A stretch of DNA of 64,000 nt from Amanita rubescens. Lineage: Eukaryota; Basidiomycota; Agaricomycetes; Agaricales; Amanitaceae. The stretch covers positions 806,001 through 870,000 of the forward strand of contig WION01000009.1 of assembly GCA_015039365.1 (NCBI GenBank). The letters run 5' to 3'. Of the stretch, positions 32,395 through 43,200 are shown in pieces. The position numbers and the translations under genes were made by a program. Each line of letters begins with the position of its first letter. Position 1 is the stretch's first letter. The notes beneath the pieces are model-generated. The model was not told the origin of the DNA. It searched no databases and saw nothing but the letters and a program-made list of their open reading frames with translations.

Positions 32395-34918
32395 GCGGTA
32401 CTCATTTTGTGTTTGATTTTTAATGAGTCCATTATGCCATTAAAGACATGTGATGCGAATTGTGGTCCTCGATCGGAGATCATGATGTCGGGTAAACCGA
32501 AATTTTTGAATACATTCCGAATGTAGAGGTCGGCGGTTTCGTCGGCGGTAATAGTTTTGTTACAAGGCATGAGAATTACTCCCTTTGTAAGTCCTTGATC
32601 GACCACGATAAAGATAGAATCAAAGCCGTTACTTGTGGGTAGATCGGTTATGAAATCCATAGTTATTTGTTGAAAAGGTCGGTGTGCGTGAGACTTGATT
32701 GGCATCAGAGGTGCGGCAGTAGGGTGTGTATTTGATTTCATTTGTTGACATGCCGTGCATCCGTCAATGAACTGTTTAACCATTTTAGACATTAATGGCC
32801 ACCAGTAATATTCCTTTAATAAGGCGAGTGTTTTGAAGAAACCGGGGTGTCCGCTTGTTGGTGATTCATGAAAATCTCTAATAATATCTCGGCGAAGATC
32901 GGTGTCAGGGGGAATAAAAGATTTCCCTTTGTACAGGATTAATTCATCGTCAAGGGTCCAATCAGAAAGGGCAGTGCGTAAAGGTGGTGTTCCTTTTTCT
33001 TTTAGACATTTCTTGATTGATTGAGCGAAGTCGTCTTTGACAGTTATTTCTATTGTTCTGTCACGGAGATCTTCGGCGATTGTGCGAACAAAGAGTTCTT
33101 TTGGGAGCATCGTTATTAACTCTTCTGGTTCGTCTTTTGTCATATGATCGGGTCGGCGGGATAGTGCATCCGCTATTATTAGTTTTGCTCCGGGGACGTG
33201 GGTTAATTTAATATTAAATCGAGACAAGTCGTTCCACCATCGTGCTTGGCGGTTCGTAAGACGTTGTGGTTCTCGATAGTAGAGTAAATTCTTGTGGTCG
33301 CAATGAATAATGACAGGGTGTTCTGCTCCTTCAAGCAGGTATCTCCATTCGTTGTAAAGAGCGTAGTAAATGGCGAATAACTCTCGGTCGTAGATTTGCC
33401 ATCGTGTTTCAGTCGGTGTTAAAGCGTGGGATAGGTATCCGCATGGGTGTAAGTCGCCATTGTCATCTTTCTGCATAAGAACTGCTCTGATAGCGCGGTC
33501 TGATGCGTCCGTTTGTAGAATAAAGGGTTTGTTAACATCGGGCATCGTTAAGACGGGTGTGGATGTGAAGCGTTCTTTTAAAAGATCAAATGCGACTTGG
33601 CATTCTGCGGTCCATGTCCATAATTTGTTTTTCTTTGTTAGGTCGTGCAGGGGTCGTGCAAGGTGGGCGAATCCGAAAATAAACCTTCGATAGTAATTTC
33701 CGAATCCTAAAAAGGATCTAACTTGTTTAACGGTAGAAGGGGTTGGCCAGTCCCTGATTCCGGCAAGTTTGATCGGGTCCATTTTTATTGTATTTTTTGA
33801 TATGACGGTGCCTAGAAAATCAACTTCTTTGGCAGCGAATTTACACTTTTCAAGCTTGAGGTAAAGATCGTGTTTCTGTAATCGTTCAAGTACTTGTTTT
33901 GTTCGAATCTCGAGTTCTTCTTTAGTGCGCGCGTGTATTAGCATGTCATCCATGTAGATGACGAGCCATCCTTTTTCTGTAAAATCCCTGAAATAATCGT
34001 CCATCATAGCTTGAAACGTTGCTGGTGAATTTCGTAATCCAAAGAACATGACATTAGGTTCAAATAAACCTCGATTGGTGATAAAGGCGGCTTTCCATCT
34101 GTCAGATTCCTTGATTTGAACGTTATTATATCCCCATCGGATATCCAATTTCGTAAAGTATTCCGAATCTTTGAGTTTGATCATAAGATTGGAGATAAGA
34201 GGTAGTGGATATGCGTTTGGTTTAGTATATTCGTTCAAATATCGATAATCTTGGCAGGGTCGTAATTTTTGTGCTTCTTTCTTTTCTACAAAGAAGAAAG
34301 GTGATGCCTGTGGTGATTTCGACGGTCTGATGTAGCCTTTTTCGACATGTTCTTTAATCCATTCATCCAGTGTGTTCTGCTGTTTCGGAGATAAGGGATA
34401 GATTTTTCCTCTTTTTGGTATGAAATCATCGCGAAGTTCTATCTGGTGATCCCAAGATCGGCTTTCTGGGAATCGTTCACTTGCTTTTTTCTCGAATACG
34501 TCTTTCCATGCCGAGTATTCAGGAGGGAGCGTGTAAACCTCCTCTGTTTGATGGTATTTGTGTTCCATTTGTTGAGCTGGTGTATATCGTGCGATAGTTA
34601 CTTGGTCGTATTCGTCTTCTGACCAGCTTCCTATATCCTCAAATGTATGCGCGTTCCATCCGTGATCTGTCATCTGTGATCCTTTGTGTGACATCAAATA
34701 TCCGATGACGAGATCTTCTTCCCATTCAGGCATAGCTATTCTGTCAATCTGTTGACAGATGCTCCGAAGTGATGCCTTGATCTTGTCTTGTTCAGAGTCT
34801 CGGAACTCTAGAGTCTTTTCTCTCCAATTTACGTCAGGGTTATGCTTCTCTAGCCAAGGAAGCCCCAGTATAATCGTTTGTTTTCCTATTGCTGATACGT
34901 AAAACCATTCAGTCACGA
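32395..34918 (-). CDS. gypsy pol: protease C-terminus, RT, RNase H, integrase N-part
   Basis: Begins inside the end of the protease domain (TEWFYVSAIGKQTIILGLPW) because the rest of that domain is inverted upstream. RT follows (KLRPCQDYRYLNEYTKPN, FGLRNSPATFQ, active site YMDD), then RNase H (FILQTDASDRAIRAVL, YDRELFAIYYAL), the integrase zinc finger (H-x-H...CTACQQ) and core (MDFITDLP, SDRGPQFASH) up to the solo LTR. No internal stop or frameshift is seen, so decay is limited to the insertions and the inversion. Confidence 0.92.
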
Positions 34919-35251
34919 GGATTTTTAACAGTGGGACTCATGACAGTGGATGAAGTTCCAGAAACATCAGATCCAACTCTCGATATATCTTATGTAACAG
35001 TACAATCTATTTCAAAACGAAGATTATCTGTCCCTATCAAAGTTGAAACTGAAAACGACACTGAAAATCTCATTGCCCTTATCGACTGCGGAGCCGAAGG
35101 GATATTCATCGACAAAAGGATAGCACACAAATGGAGGAAACGAAAAACTCCACGACCAATCAGAGTTTATAACGTCGATGGCACCATAAACAAAGAAGGA
35201 GAAATTGATGAACAATGTCTAATCACCTTCGAAATGAACGGAAAACGCATT
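34919..35251 (+). CDS. inverted protease segment of the gypsy element
   Basis: On the plus strand, opposite to the rest of the element, this segment encodes GFLTVGLMTVDEVPE..., then LIALIDCGAEGIFIDKRIAH and RPIRVYNVDGTINKEGE, the retropepsin active-site region (DCGA for the usual DSGA). It is 333 bp, exactly 111 codons, bounded by ACGA (34915-34918) and TCGT (35252-35255). In the original orientation its downstream end would run in frame into TEWFYVSAIG. As it stands the element cannot make a normal protease. Confidence 0.9.
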
Positions 35252-36127
35252 ATCGTCGGCAAGAGATAGTAATAGATCATTCTTTTCGTCGGTTGACATC
35301 CCTTTCATCAGCGCTCGGATGTTCTTGGTGTAATTTGGTTTAGACTCTCGGACTTCTTCTTCTTCCCAATTTCCGTCACCATCATCTGATGTGGCTCGAA
35401 TGTGACGTTTGGGCGTGAATCCTCTTTTCTTTCCTCCTTTAAATCGGCCTTTCCCTTTGTTTCTTTTCTTCTTTGGGCATTGCCCTGACATGTGTCCTTT
35501 GATTCCGCAGATGAAACATAAACCGTCTCTGATATAGCGTTCTCTTTCTTCTTTGGTCATAGATCTGATCATAAGTTCCAATTCTGGATCTTCATCTTTT
35601 TCTAGATATTTGTGATCGATCTGCATTGCCCAAGATTCGTCGTTGTGGGAGGATGATGAATGACCATTTCCAGATCGAGGTGAATAAGCATATGAACGGG
35701 TTCGGATGTTGTCGAGTTTGATGGCAATGTCGTACCAGTCTTGTAACATTTTTGGGTTCATGAGCATTGCTTTTTCGAACTCTGGTGCTGTAAGTCCTTT
35801 TCCGAACATGTGGAATGCTGCTTCTCCTTCGATTCCGGCTTTCGTAATTTGTTCCTTGAACTGATTTACGTAATTAGGTAGGGTCATCTGTTTCTTTCCT
35901 TTCATAGACGATCTGTTCTGTAGATTGAGAATTTTCGTGTATGCGTTTCCACTCGGATCTACTTCTCCCCAATCTGTCAAGAATGACAGTTTAAATGCTT
36001 CCCAATCATCAAATAAAGCAGGTCTCGTGATGCCTCCTTCGGTGGTGGCGCGAGATTTTCGTAGTTCTGCTAATTTATTCTTTTTCCACTGTCTAGCTCC
36101 ATCTGAGATCTTATTCAGGGCGGCAAG
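35252..36127 (-). CDS. gypsy gag, C-terminal part
   Basis: Continues in frame from the part at 44454-45313 across the copia insertion: ...ALNKISDGARQWKK, FDDWEAFKLSFLTDWGEVDP, and a CCHC zinc knuckle CFICGIKGHMSGQC followed by a basic tail. The present stop (35219) lies inside the inverted segment; in the original orientation the gag frame would have stopped a few codons after SLADD, with pol in a different frame. Confidence 0.9.
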
Positions 36128-36532
36128 TGACGAAGTTATCTTATCTAATCTAAGATAACAATAAAGATCTTATCTTATCTGCTTACTAAGTAGATCAGGA
36201 TATATATAGATAGAACCTTGTAGAAGGTTCTAGCACGCTTGCATCATCCTCACTGCGGATGGTGCCATATGACACCATAGCTGCGCATGACATCAGCGCA
36301 GCTCCATATTTCCATATATGAGTATGACATATGTAGTTACATATATTTACCTATGTTGTTACCTATTAGGACACAGACAGTATATAAACCTGCCATGTAC
36401 CGTAGAATAGGAACAAGCTCTCTTAACCTCGTACCACCATCTTCTCAGCTGAGTGGTCAGCTACTGTACACATCGGGTAAGCTATCGCTTTAACTCCTCG
36501 ACGCTGCGCTACTGGGCGTTTCCCTTTCGTCA
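36128..36532 (+). repeat. copia 5' LTR
   Basis: Starts TGACGAAG and ends TCGTCA; contains a TATATAAA box at 36381-36388. GCAAG precedes it. Confidence 0.95.
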
Positions 36533-36545
36533 GGTTATGGGCCCC
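36533..36545 (+). other. copia primer-binding site for a half initiator-tRNA-Met
   Basis: GGTTATGGGCCCC starts at the very first base after the LTR. Drosophila copia uses GGTTATGGGCCC, complementary to the anticodon stem-loop (not the 3' end) of initiator tRNA-Met; the match here points to the same half-tRNA priming. TTATG includes the complement of the CAU anticodon and flanking bases. Confidence 0.7.
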
Positions 36546-37366
36546 GACATGGTATTGCTTGTCGACGCTATCGCCAACGACGTACGCGATGTGTGAACAC
36601 AGGTATAGTATCGTGCGGGTCTGTGTACTTGTAGCACCGTTGATTACAGCTGACCCTTGCACCTGTTATAAGAGCTAATGACATGCGCCCGGACCCTAGG
36701 GCTAAGGGGGATCTCCTAGACACCCAGGGATAAGGGTACAACCTATGTTTCTCAGGACTGGCATGGCAATCCTGACCCCCACGGAGTTTTACTTGCCCTC
36801 CGTGACGTGATTGGGGTATTCATGCACGATATAACATCATAAGCCCATTGGAGGCTTTATAATACAATATGGCTCGTAAAATAGCTATTCTAGTATAAAG
36901 GACGTGCTGACATCCCACTTGGGGTGGTACACGCAGTCTATTGAGGATGCGCCCTTAGGGACTCCTCTAGTCGGAATGTTCTATAGGAACATTCTAAGTT
37001 TAGGCTCTGTGGTGATCCCACAATCCTATCTAGATAGCTTCATATTGTTTACCGGTCGTGCTTACATAGCTGTCTGGGGGGTTTATGGACCAGAAGCTAT
37101 TTCTATTCCTGGAACAAACTGTTCTCCCCCGTTCAAGGGGATCCAGGGGAGAAATGCCGTTTTGCGCGCTCCCAGTTCCAGGACCATATGCATGTCATCT
37201 CTTACAGGTAGCACATTCACACACACGGGTACACATCCAAGGTGGTAGCGTCCAGGCATGTCCATGCTTGGAGCAGCTCATAAGCTGCACGAATGGGTTG
37301 TTGTCGTTTCCGTAATGACACCTCATTAATTGTTCCAATTTTAGATATACATCTTCGCTCCAGCCT
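36546..37366 (+). other. copia untranslated leader
   Basis: About 0.8 kb between PBS and the first ORF without a supported gene; likely holds packaging signals. Confidence 0.5.
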
Positions 37367-37930
37367 ATGAGCCGTCGAGCTAGAAGATACAATAGATTAG
37401 CAGAAGACCTAAATAGGTTAAACAACCTATTCCCAAGTTCATCCTCAGACAGTGAACTTGAATCGCTGACTGCAAACTTTGCAAGCAGTTCAGCTCGCAT
37501 TACTACCCGGCCCGTTAACCGGATAGTACCAACATACCCATCTGCCTCATCATCCGAGGACGAATTAGATCGTGATCCAAACGATTATTACGTCCCAAGA
37601 GCAGATACTCCACTTCCTGTATATTTACCAGGAACAGCTCGTCATTCAGCAGGTGTCCATACCTCGCTGATAAATCGTCAGTACAGACTTGAAACTGACA
37701 CTTTTCGATCTGGTTTAACGTTAACCGACGAAATACAGTTCCGAAGATCTTTGATCGAAGATCGAGGACCTGATTATAGCGAGGTAGAACCGTTCTCGCA
37801 ACACAGTTCAAGTTCGTTCAGCTCATTAGCTGAACCAAACCAAAACATCATCCAACAAAGGTTCCGAAGAACCTTTTTACAACTCTTTCTTGCCGCCTTC
37901 CTCGCATCACTCTCAATCTTCGTTATCTAA
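37367..37930 (+). CDS. extra ORF upstream of copia gag, with C-terminal membrane segment
   Basis: 187 residues starting MSRRARRYNRLAEDLNRLNN. It is Ser-rich with acidic patches (SSSSDSELES, SASSSEDELDRD), possible casein-kinase-type sites, and ends with a hydrophobic helix (FLQLFLAAFLASLSIFVI) just before the stop, a tail-anchor-like layout. The gag ATG comes 6 nt after this stop and in the same frame, so reinitiation, or readthrough of a single UAA, could link them. No similarity to gag, protease or other known copia domains is apparent. Confidence 0.75.
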   Translation: MSRRARRYNRLAEDLNRLNNLFPSSSSDSELESLTANFASSSARITTRPVNRIVPTYPSASSSEDELDRDPNDYYVPRADTPLPVYLPGTARHSAGVHTSLINRQYRLETDTFRSGLTLTDEIQFRRSLIEDRGPDYSEVEPFSQHSSSSFSSLAEPNQNIIQQRFRRTFLQLFLAAFLASLSIFVI

Positions 37931-37936
37931 AGAAAG

Positions 37937-40189
37937 ATGTCCGAAGATTCAGCATCACTCTCCACTGTCCCCTTACTTAAGGGAGACAATTACCGCTTGT
38001 GGGCTCGCAAAATGACGGCCTATTTACAAGTAAAAGGAATCTACAAGTATATGAGAGATTCCTTTATTCAACCCCTTGATCTAAACGTCACCGAGCAGGC
38101 AACACTCGAAGCTCATGACTTCGACGCCTTATTACCTGCAGAAGCTGGTGTAGCTCCTGTGCCGGCCCCAATACCGGCAAACATCCAAGCTTTATTAGAT
38201 CAGAGAGACACATACTTAGAGTGGCTCTCTGATAACGAAAAAGCCCTGGGATCAATTATGCTCCGTTTGAGCGATTCTATCGCGGAGATATACGATACAG
38301 GGTCTTATCTCAATGCAAGGGTCCTTTGGGTCGCCTTGCGACAGAGATATGGAGATACCGGCCGAACCGGTACCTTCAATGAATTCCAGGCTGCCCTGGA
38401 TTGGAAGCTTGATGAAAGAAGGGATCCTGAACAGTCCCTTAATGAAATAATCGCCAAATTTGAGCGATTAGGTGGACAGGGTTTCTCACTACCCGAAGAA
38501 CAAAAAGCGATGATAATTGTCCGCGGTGTTCCGCATCGCTGGGACAATTTTGTAGGAGCCGTTTTGGCAACTGCACCGGCGGCTGGCCTAACAGTCCAGC
38601 ACGTCGCAATTCAGATTAGGGAAGAGTGGAGAAGGCGACACTCAGGTGTCGCACATACGACCGCACAAATGGCGCGGGGTGACCTGCAACAAAGGATTGG
38701 AGGACAGGCACCCTGGCAAGGTCGTGGGCGAGGACGTGGACGAGGCCGCGGAGGATTCCGTGGCCGTGGACGAGGTCGTGGTGGTTTTCAACCATACACA
38801 CCACAAAACCAGCAACCAGTAGTGGGAGCTGGTAATGCTCCAAGGTTACCGGAGCAACAGCAGCAGTGGCAAGGTCAAATGACCAACCAAACACGTGGCC
38901 GTAATTGGCAACGTAATAGGCAACTTCGCCAAACTGCGAAGGCCAACCGAGCGGCAGCACGAGCTGACGCTCATCAAGTAACCTCTGGCATGACCTATAC
39001 TGGGCAAAACCAAACTCAGTATACTGCTGCACCGGCCATACTTGGCCACCATTCCATTGTACCATTTGTACAAGGATCGTCCACTGGGAGAATAGAAGAA
39101 GTTACTCCCATGCAAGAAGAACCCCTTATAGAAGGGGCATATGATGATCAGCCGAATGATAACTTCACGGCTTTTGACGATTATGATATGAAGAATTATG
39201 ATGATTCTTCATATGATGATTACTTCAATGACGAGTGGGTAAAATCTTATTTTAGTACGGATTGGGCTAACTCTTATTCAGTGGACGTATGTAAAATAAT
39301 CTCAGATTCTGTAATTGTATATAACATGGAATGTAATAAAGATTCATGTAAATCTAAAAACGTCCCAATAAGAGTTAGCCCTATAAATCCAAACTATAAA
39401 AATAAGGTTCATATCGCCTATCCAATGCATACAACGGGAAATCAACATCAGCACATAATATGTGCTGGTAGAACGGACAATTGCAAATGTCCTTCCTGTT
39501 GTACAGAACGGACCGGAGAAACACTATGGATGTGTGACTCTGGTGCATCTGAGCATTTTACCTTTAATCTGAACGATTTTTCAGATTATAAACCTTTTGA
39601 TAAAGTAAAACTGGTAAAAACAGCAGATGGCACATCCGATCTAATTGGACAAGGAACTGTTATTTTTATTCATAAATTATCTAATGGAACAAGCCACCTT
39701 GTGAAACTGTACCCCGTGTTATACATGCCACGTCTTAACATACGACTTGTTTCGAATGGCATGTTGTGTAAGCAAGGGTTACTGGCGTCACAAGACGATC
39801 AACGGATCACCTTTTCCTATAAAGATGGTAAAAAGGAAATATATCTTGAAGCAAGTTATCGCAATCAAGATACATTAACTTTATGCACAGGACGTATTAT
39901 TCATAAAAACGTCCACAAAGTGCCACCATTCTTTGAAAGAGAATCTGTCAACACATATACACACGTTGATAAGGCTTCACCTGTTGAAACTTATACAGTA
40001 AATGAAAGTGTATCAACGTACGATATATGGCATAAACGTCTAGGCCACCCTGGTAAAGACGTGTTCCAACACCTAAAAGGACACGTAAAAGGGTTTGAAA
40101 AAGGCGATCTTCCCAAACCATCCCCAAATCTTCGATGTGAAGGATGCTTAAAAGGAAAAATGAAGGCAAAAAACTTACAAGGAATCTAA
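37937..40189 (+). CDS. copia gag-protease and GAG-pre-integrase
   Basis: 750 residues. The N-terminal half is a copia-type gag (LLKGDNYRLWARKMTAYLQV, WDNFVGAVLA). Instead of the usual CCHC knuckle there is an Arg-Gly-rich block (about residues 260-290, repeats of GRGRGRG and RGGF). Next come acidic/Tyr-rich sequence, the protease active site WMCDSGASEHF near residue 535, and the GAG-pre-integrase zinc motif (WHKRLGHPG...CEGCLKGKMK). The frame stops right after this motif and the integrase core continues in the +1 frame. Confidence 0.92.
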   Translation: MSEDSASLSTVPLLKGDNYRLWARKMTAYLQVKGIYKYMRDSFIQPLDLNVTEQATLEAHDFDALLPAEAGVAPVPAPIPANIQALLDQRDTYLEWLSDNEKALGSIMLRLSDSIAEIYDTGSYLNARVLWVALRQRYGDTGRTGTFNEFQAALDWKLDERRDPEQSLNEIIAKFERLGGQGFSLPEEQKAMIIVRGVPHRWDNFVGAVLATAPAAGLTVQHVAIQIREEWRRRHSGVAHTTAQMARGDLQQRIGGQAPWQGRGRGRGRGRGGFRGRGRGRGGFQPYTPQNQQPVVGAGNAPRLPEQQQQWQGQMTNQTRGRNWQRNRQLRQTAKANRAAARADAHQVTSGMTYTGQNQTQYTAAPAILGHHSIVPFVQGSSTGRIEEVTPMQEEPLIEGAYDDQPNDNFTAFDDYDMKNYDDSSYDDYFNDEWVKSYFSTDWANSYSVDVCKIISDSVIVYNMECNKDSCKSKNVPIRVSPINPNYKNKVHIAYPMHTTGNQHQHIICAGRTDNCKCPSCCTERTGETLWMCDSGASEHFTFNLNDFSDYKPFDKVKLVKTADGTSDLIGQGTVIFIHKLSNGTSHLVKLYPVLYMPRLNIRLVSNGMLCKQGLLASQDDQRITFSYKDGKKEIYLEASYRNQDTLTLCTGRIIHKNVHKVPPFFERESVNTYTHVDKASPVETYTVNESVSTYDIWHKRLGHPGKDVFQHLKGHVKGFEKGDLPKPSPNLRCEGCLKGKMKAKNLQGI

Positions 40190-40214
40190 AAAGCGGGCAT
40201 CACGTCCGCTTGAA

Positions 40215-43200
40215 ATGATCCACATGGATTTAAAAGAGTTTCCAACTCAATCTTATCACAAATACAAGTATATACTTGTTGTGGTCGATGATTATTCATC
40301 GTATGTATGGATCGGATTCCTTAAACACAAGTCAGATACAACTGAAGTGTTCCAGCGATGGTTCACAAAAGTTTCTGCACTTAACAAACGAATACTCTAC
40401 CTCCGTTCCGATCGAGGGGGGGAATTCGTAAATAAAACCTTTAAAGATTTCCTTGACAAAAATGGCATTCAACACCAAACATCGGCACCTCATATACATC
40501 AGCAAAATGGACGAGCTGAACGGATGATTCAGACTTTAAATGATAAGTCTGAAGCTATGCGGCTCGATGCATGTATACCGAGATCATGGTGGGAATTTTC
40601 AATCGAAACAGCTGTACACGCATACAATAGAACCCCAATTGTGCGTGGCAACTGGAAAACGCCTTGGGAACTTTTATATAGTTCCCTTCCTGACGTTCAA
40701 TACTTTAAAGTATTCGGATGTGAAGCTTGGGTTTTTATCCCAGTTGAAAAACGTTCTGATAAATTATCTCCAAAATCAGAACTTATGACCTTTGTCGGGT
40801 ATGAACTAGGATCAAAAGCATATAAATTTATGGATTCCAATAATACACTAGTCATATCCGCCCAAGCCACATTCTTTGAAGACAGATTTCCTCGCAAAGG
40901 AAAAAGTGATATTATTATTACTAAAGATCTTGCACCAATCCTTCTCGATAATCGAGACACTAATAATGGTATTCCATCCCCTTCCCCTGTTAGGGGAAGA
41001 CAACTTGGTCGCAGGCGCACACAATCTCCTCTACCAGCTGACTCTGTAGAGGGAGGAGATCCTGAAAGCGACTCAAGCTCCAGCTCCGGTCACTCGGGCG
41101 ATAAACCGGCATCAGTGAAACGAGAATCTTTATCACCCCTATCAGATGGCCTTAAAACTCCGTCTTGGGGATTAAAATCTCGTAGTCCAACACCGGACGA
41201 GGCTGATAAACCGGATAGTCCTGATATCAGAAAAGGTTCCACCATGGATGATCTTAGAAGGAGATTCCAAGAAACCATGAGGAACATTGACGATGAACTA
41301 GAGGACCTTGAAGCAGGAGAAAGAACTCGCCTGCTGGAACAGAACAGTGGACTTCGTGACAGGCACACGAATATAGAAACTCGTAGACGCAATGCGGATG
41401 AGATCCTAAAAAGATTCATCCCTGACAGAAGTCCACCACGTACGAATACTAGAGAACAAGTCTTGGATATTAGAAAAAGACTTGCAGAAAGATTCGCACC
41501 AGATAGGAATCTTGAACAATTTAATAAAGATCGTAAATCAATCTCTGAATTTAAAAAGGAGATTGATGAACAAATTCCGATGCCAGATCTAACTTTTAAT
41601 AAAGTTAGACAGGAATTTGGCAAACGATCAACTGTTCAAAAACCTATAAATCCAGCAGATTATATCCCTGAAACAATTAAACCATCATCCAAAGCCATGG
41701 GAAAACGTAGAGAAAGATCCAAATCTTTAGACAGATCTAATAGACCTTGTAGTAGACAGAGGCTAAATGAACCCACTCCAGTGGTACCCCCACCGGCAGT
41801 AGTTCCCCGAAGATCTAATCGTGTTCCCAAGCCAATTATACGTAAAGACAATGCGTATGGTGAAAAGAAAGCAGTTGAAATAGAAAAAGAAATTCTCAGA
41901 CAAAGAGATCTGATCAAATATCAGATTGATAATTATGAGAATGACTTTGGTGGTCGTATCCCGAATAAGGATGCGGCTACACGCTTCAATCCAACTGCTA
42001 AAACACCACCCTCAAGATCTATGGATATAGATCCAAAGGCAACGATGGCTAGGATGATCAAAGAGTGTGGAAATGACTTCATGCATTTCTTACTCGCAAA
42101 TATGATACCAAGAGAGGAAATTCGAACGTATCAATATAGGGATATATATAAAATCAAAGGTGAAAACATTGATTTATATAAGCAGTGGCGAACTGCTATG
42201 GAAGACGAGTTCAAATCTCTCCAAAATAGAGATATATGGGAATTAATGGAATTACCAAAAGGGCGTAACCCAATAAAGTGTCGTTGGGTTTATGATATTA
42301 AGTCGGATGGCCGTAAAAAGGCACGACTTGTCGCCAAAGGCTTTAGCCAACGCCCGGGATTGGATTATGATGAAACATTCTCGCCGGTAGCGAGATATGA
42401 AACCATTAGACTTCTTCTGGCAACAAGTGCTTTAGAAAATTGGGATATTGAAGCACTTGACGTTAAAACTGCTTTCCTCTATGGCGACTTAGACGAGGAA
42501 ATATATATGCAACAACCAGAAGGTTTCATCATTAAAGGACAAGAATCTAAAGTTTATAAACTTAAGAAAGCTATTTATGGCTTAAAACAAGCATCGTACG
42601 CTTGGAATAAACAAGCAGACAAATCCTTGAAGTCCCTAGGATTTAAACGATGCTTAGCCGACTCTGGCATATATGTCAGAACCACAGACAAAGATATTAC
42701 CATATGTGTAATATATGTGGACGATATACTTTTCATAGGAGACAGAACCGAAACAATTTCATATATTAAAAAGGAGTTTATGAAAATGTGGGAATGTCGA
42801 GACCTAGGAAAAGTCAAAGAATACTTGGGCATTAGAATCAATTACGACCGAGCAATTGGTACGCTTGTAATAGATCAAGCTGCCTATGCAAAGACAGTCG
42901 TCGAACGCTTTGGCTTGTTAAATTGCAAGCCGGTGTCAACTCCTTTACCTGCAGGATATGTACCTGCTAAAAACACCTCTGAAGCATCCTCCGAAGATAG
43001 ATCCTATTATCAACAAATAATTGGATCATTATTATATCTCGCCTTAGGAACTAGGCCTGATATTGCTTATGCTGTTATTTTAATGTCGCAATTTTCTGTT
43101 AATCCATCTTACGACCACATCCAAAGGGCGCTTTATATAGTAAAATATATAGCGCATACCCTTGACACACGAATTACCTATTCCAGAAATGGGAAAGGCT

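Noticed and set aside
36287..36493. 68-codon frame identical at 36287 and 44208
   Set aside because: It lies in the copia LTR, so its duplication reflects the LTR pair and not a gene family.
41090..41623. 177-codon minus-strand open frame in the copia element
   Set aside because: Antisense of the charged linker of pol.
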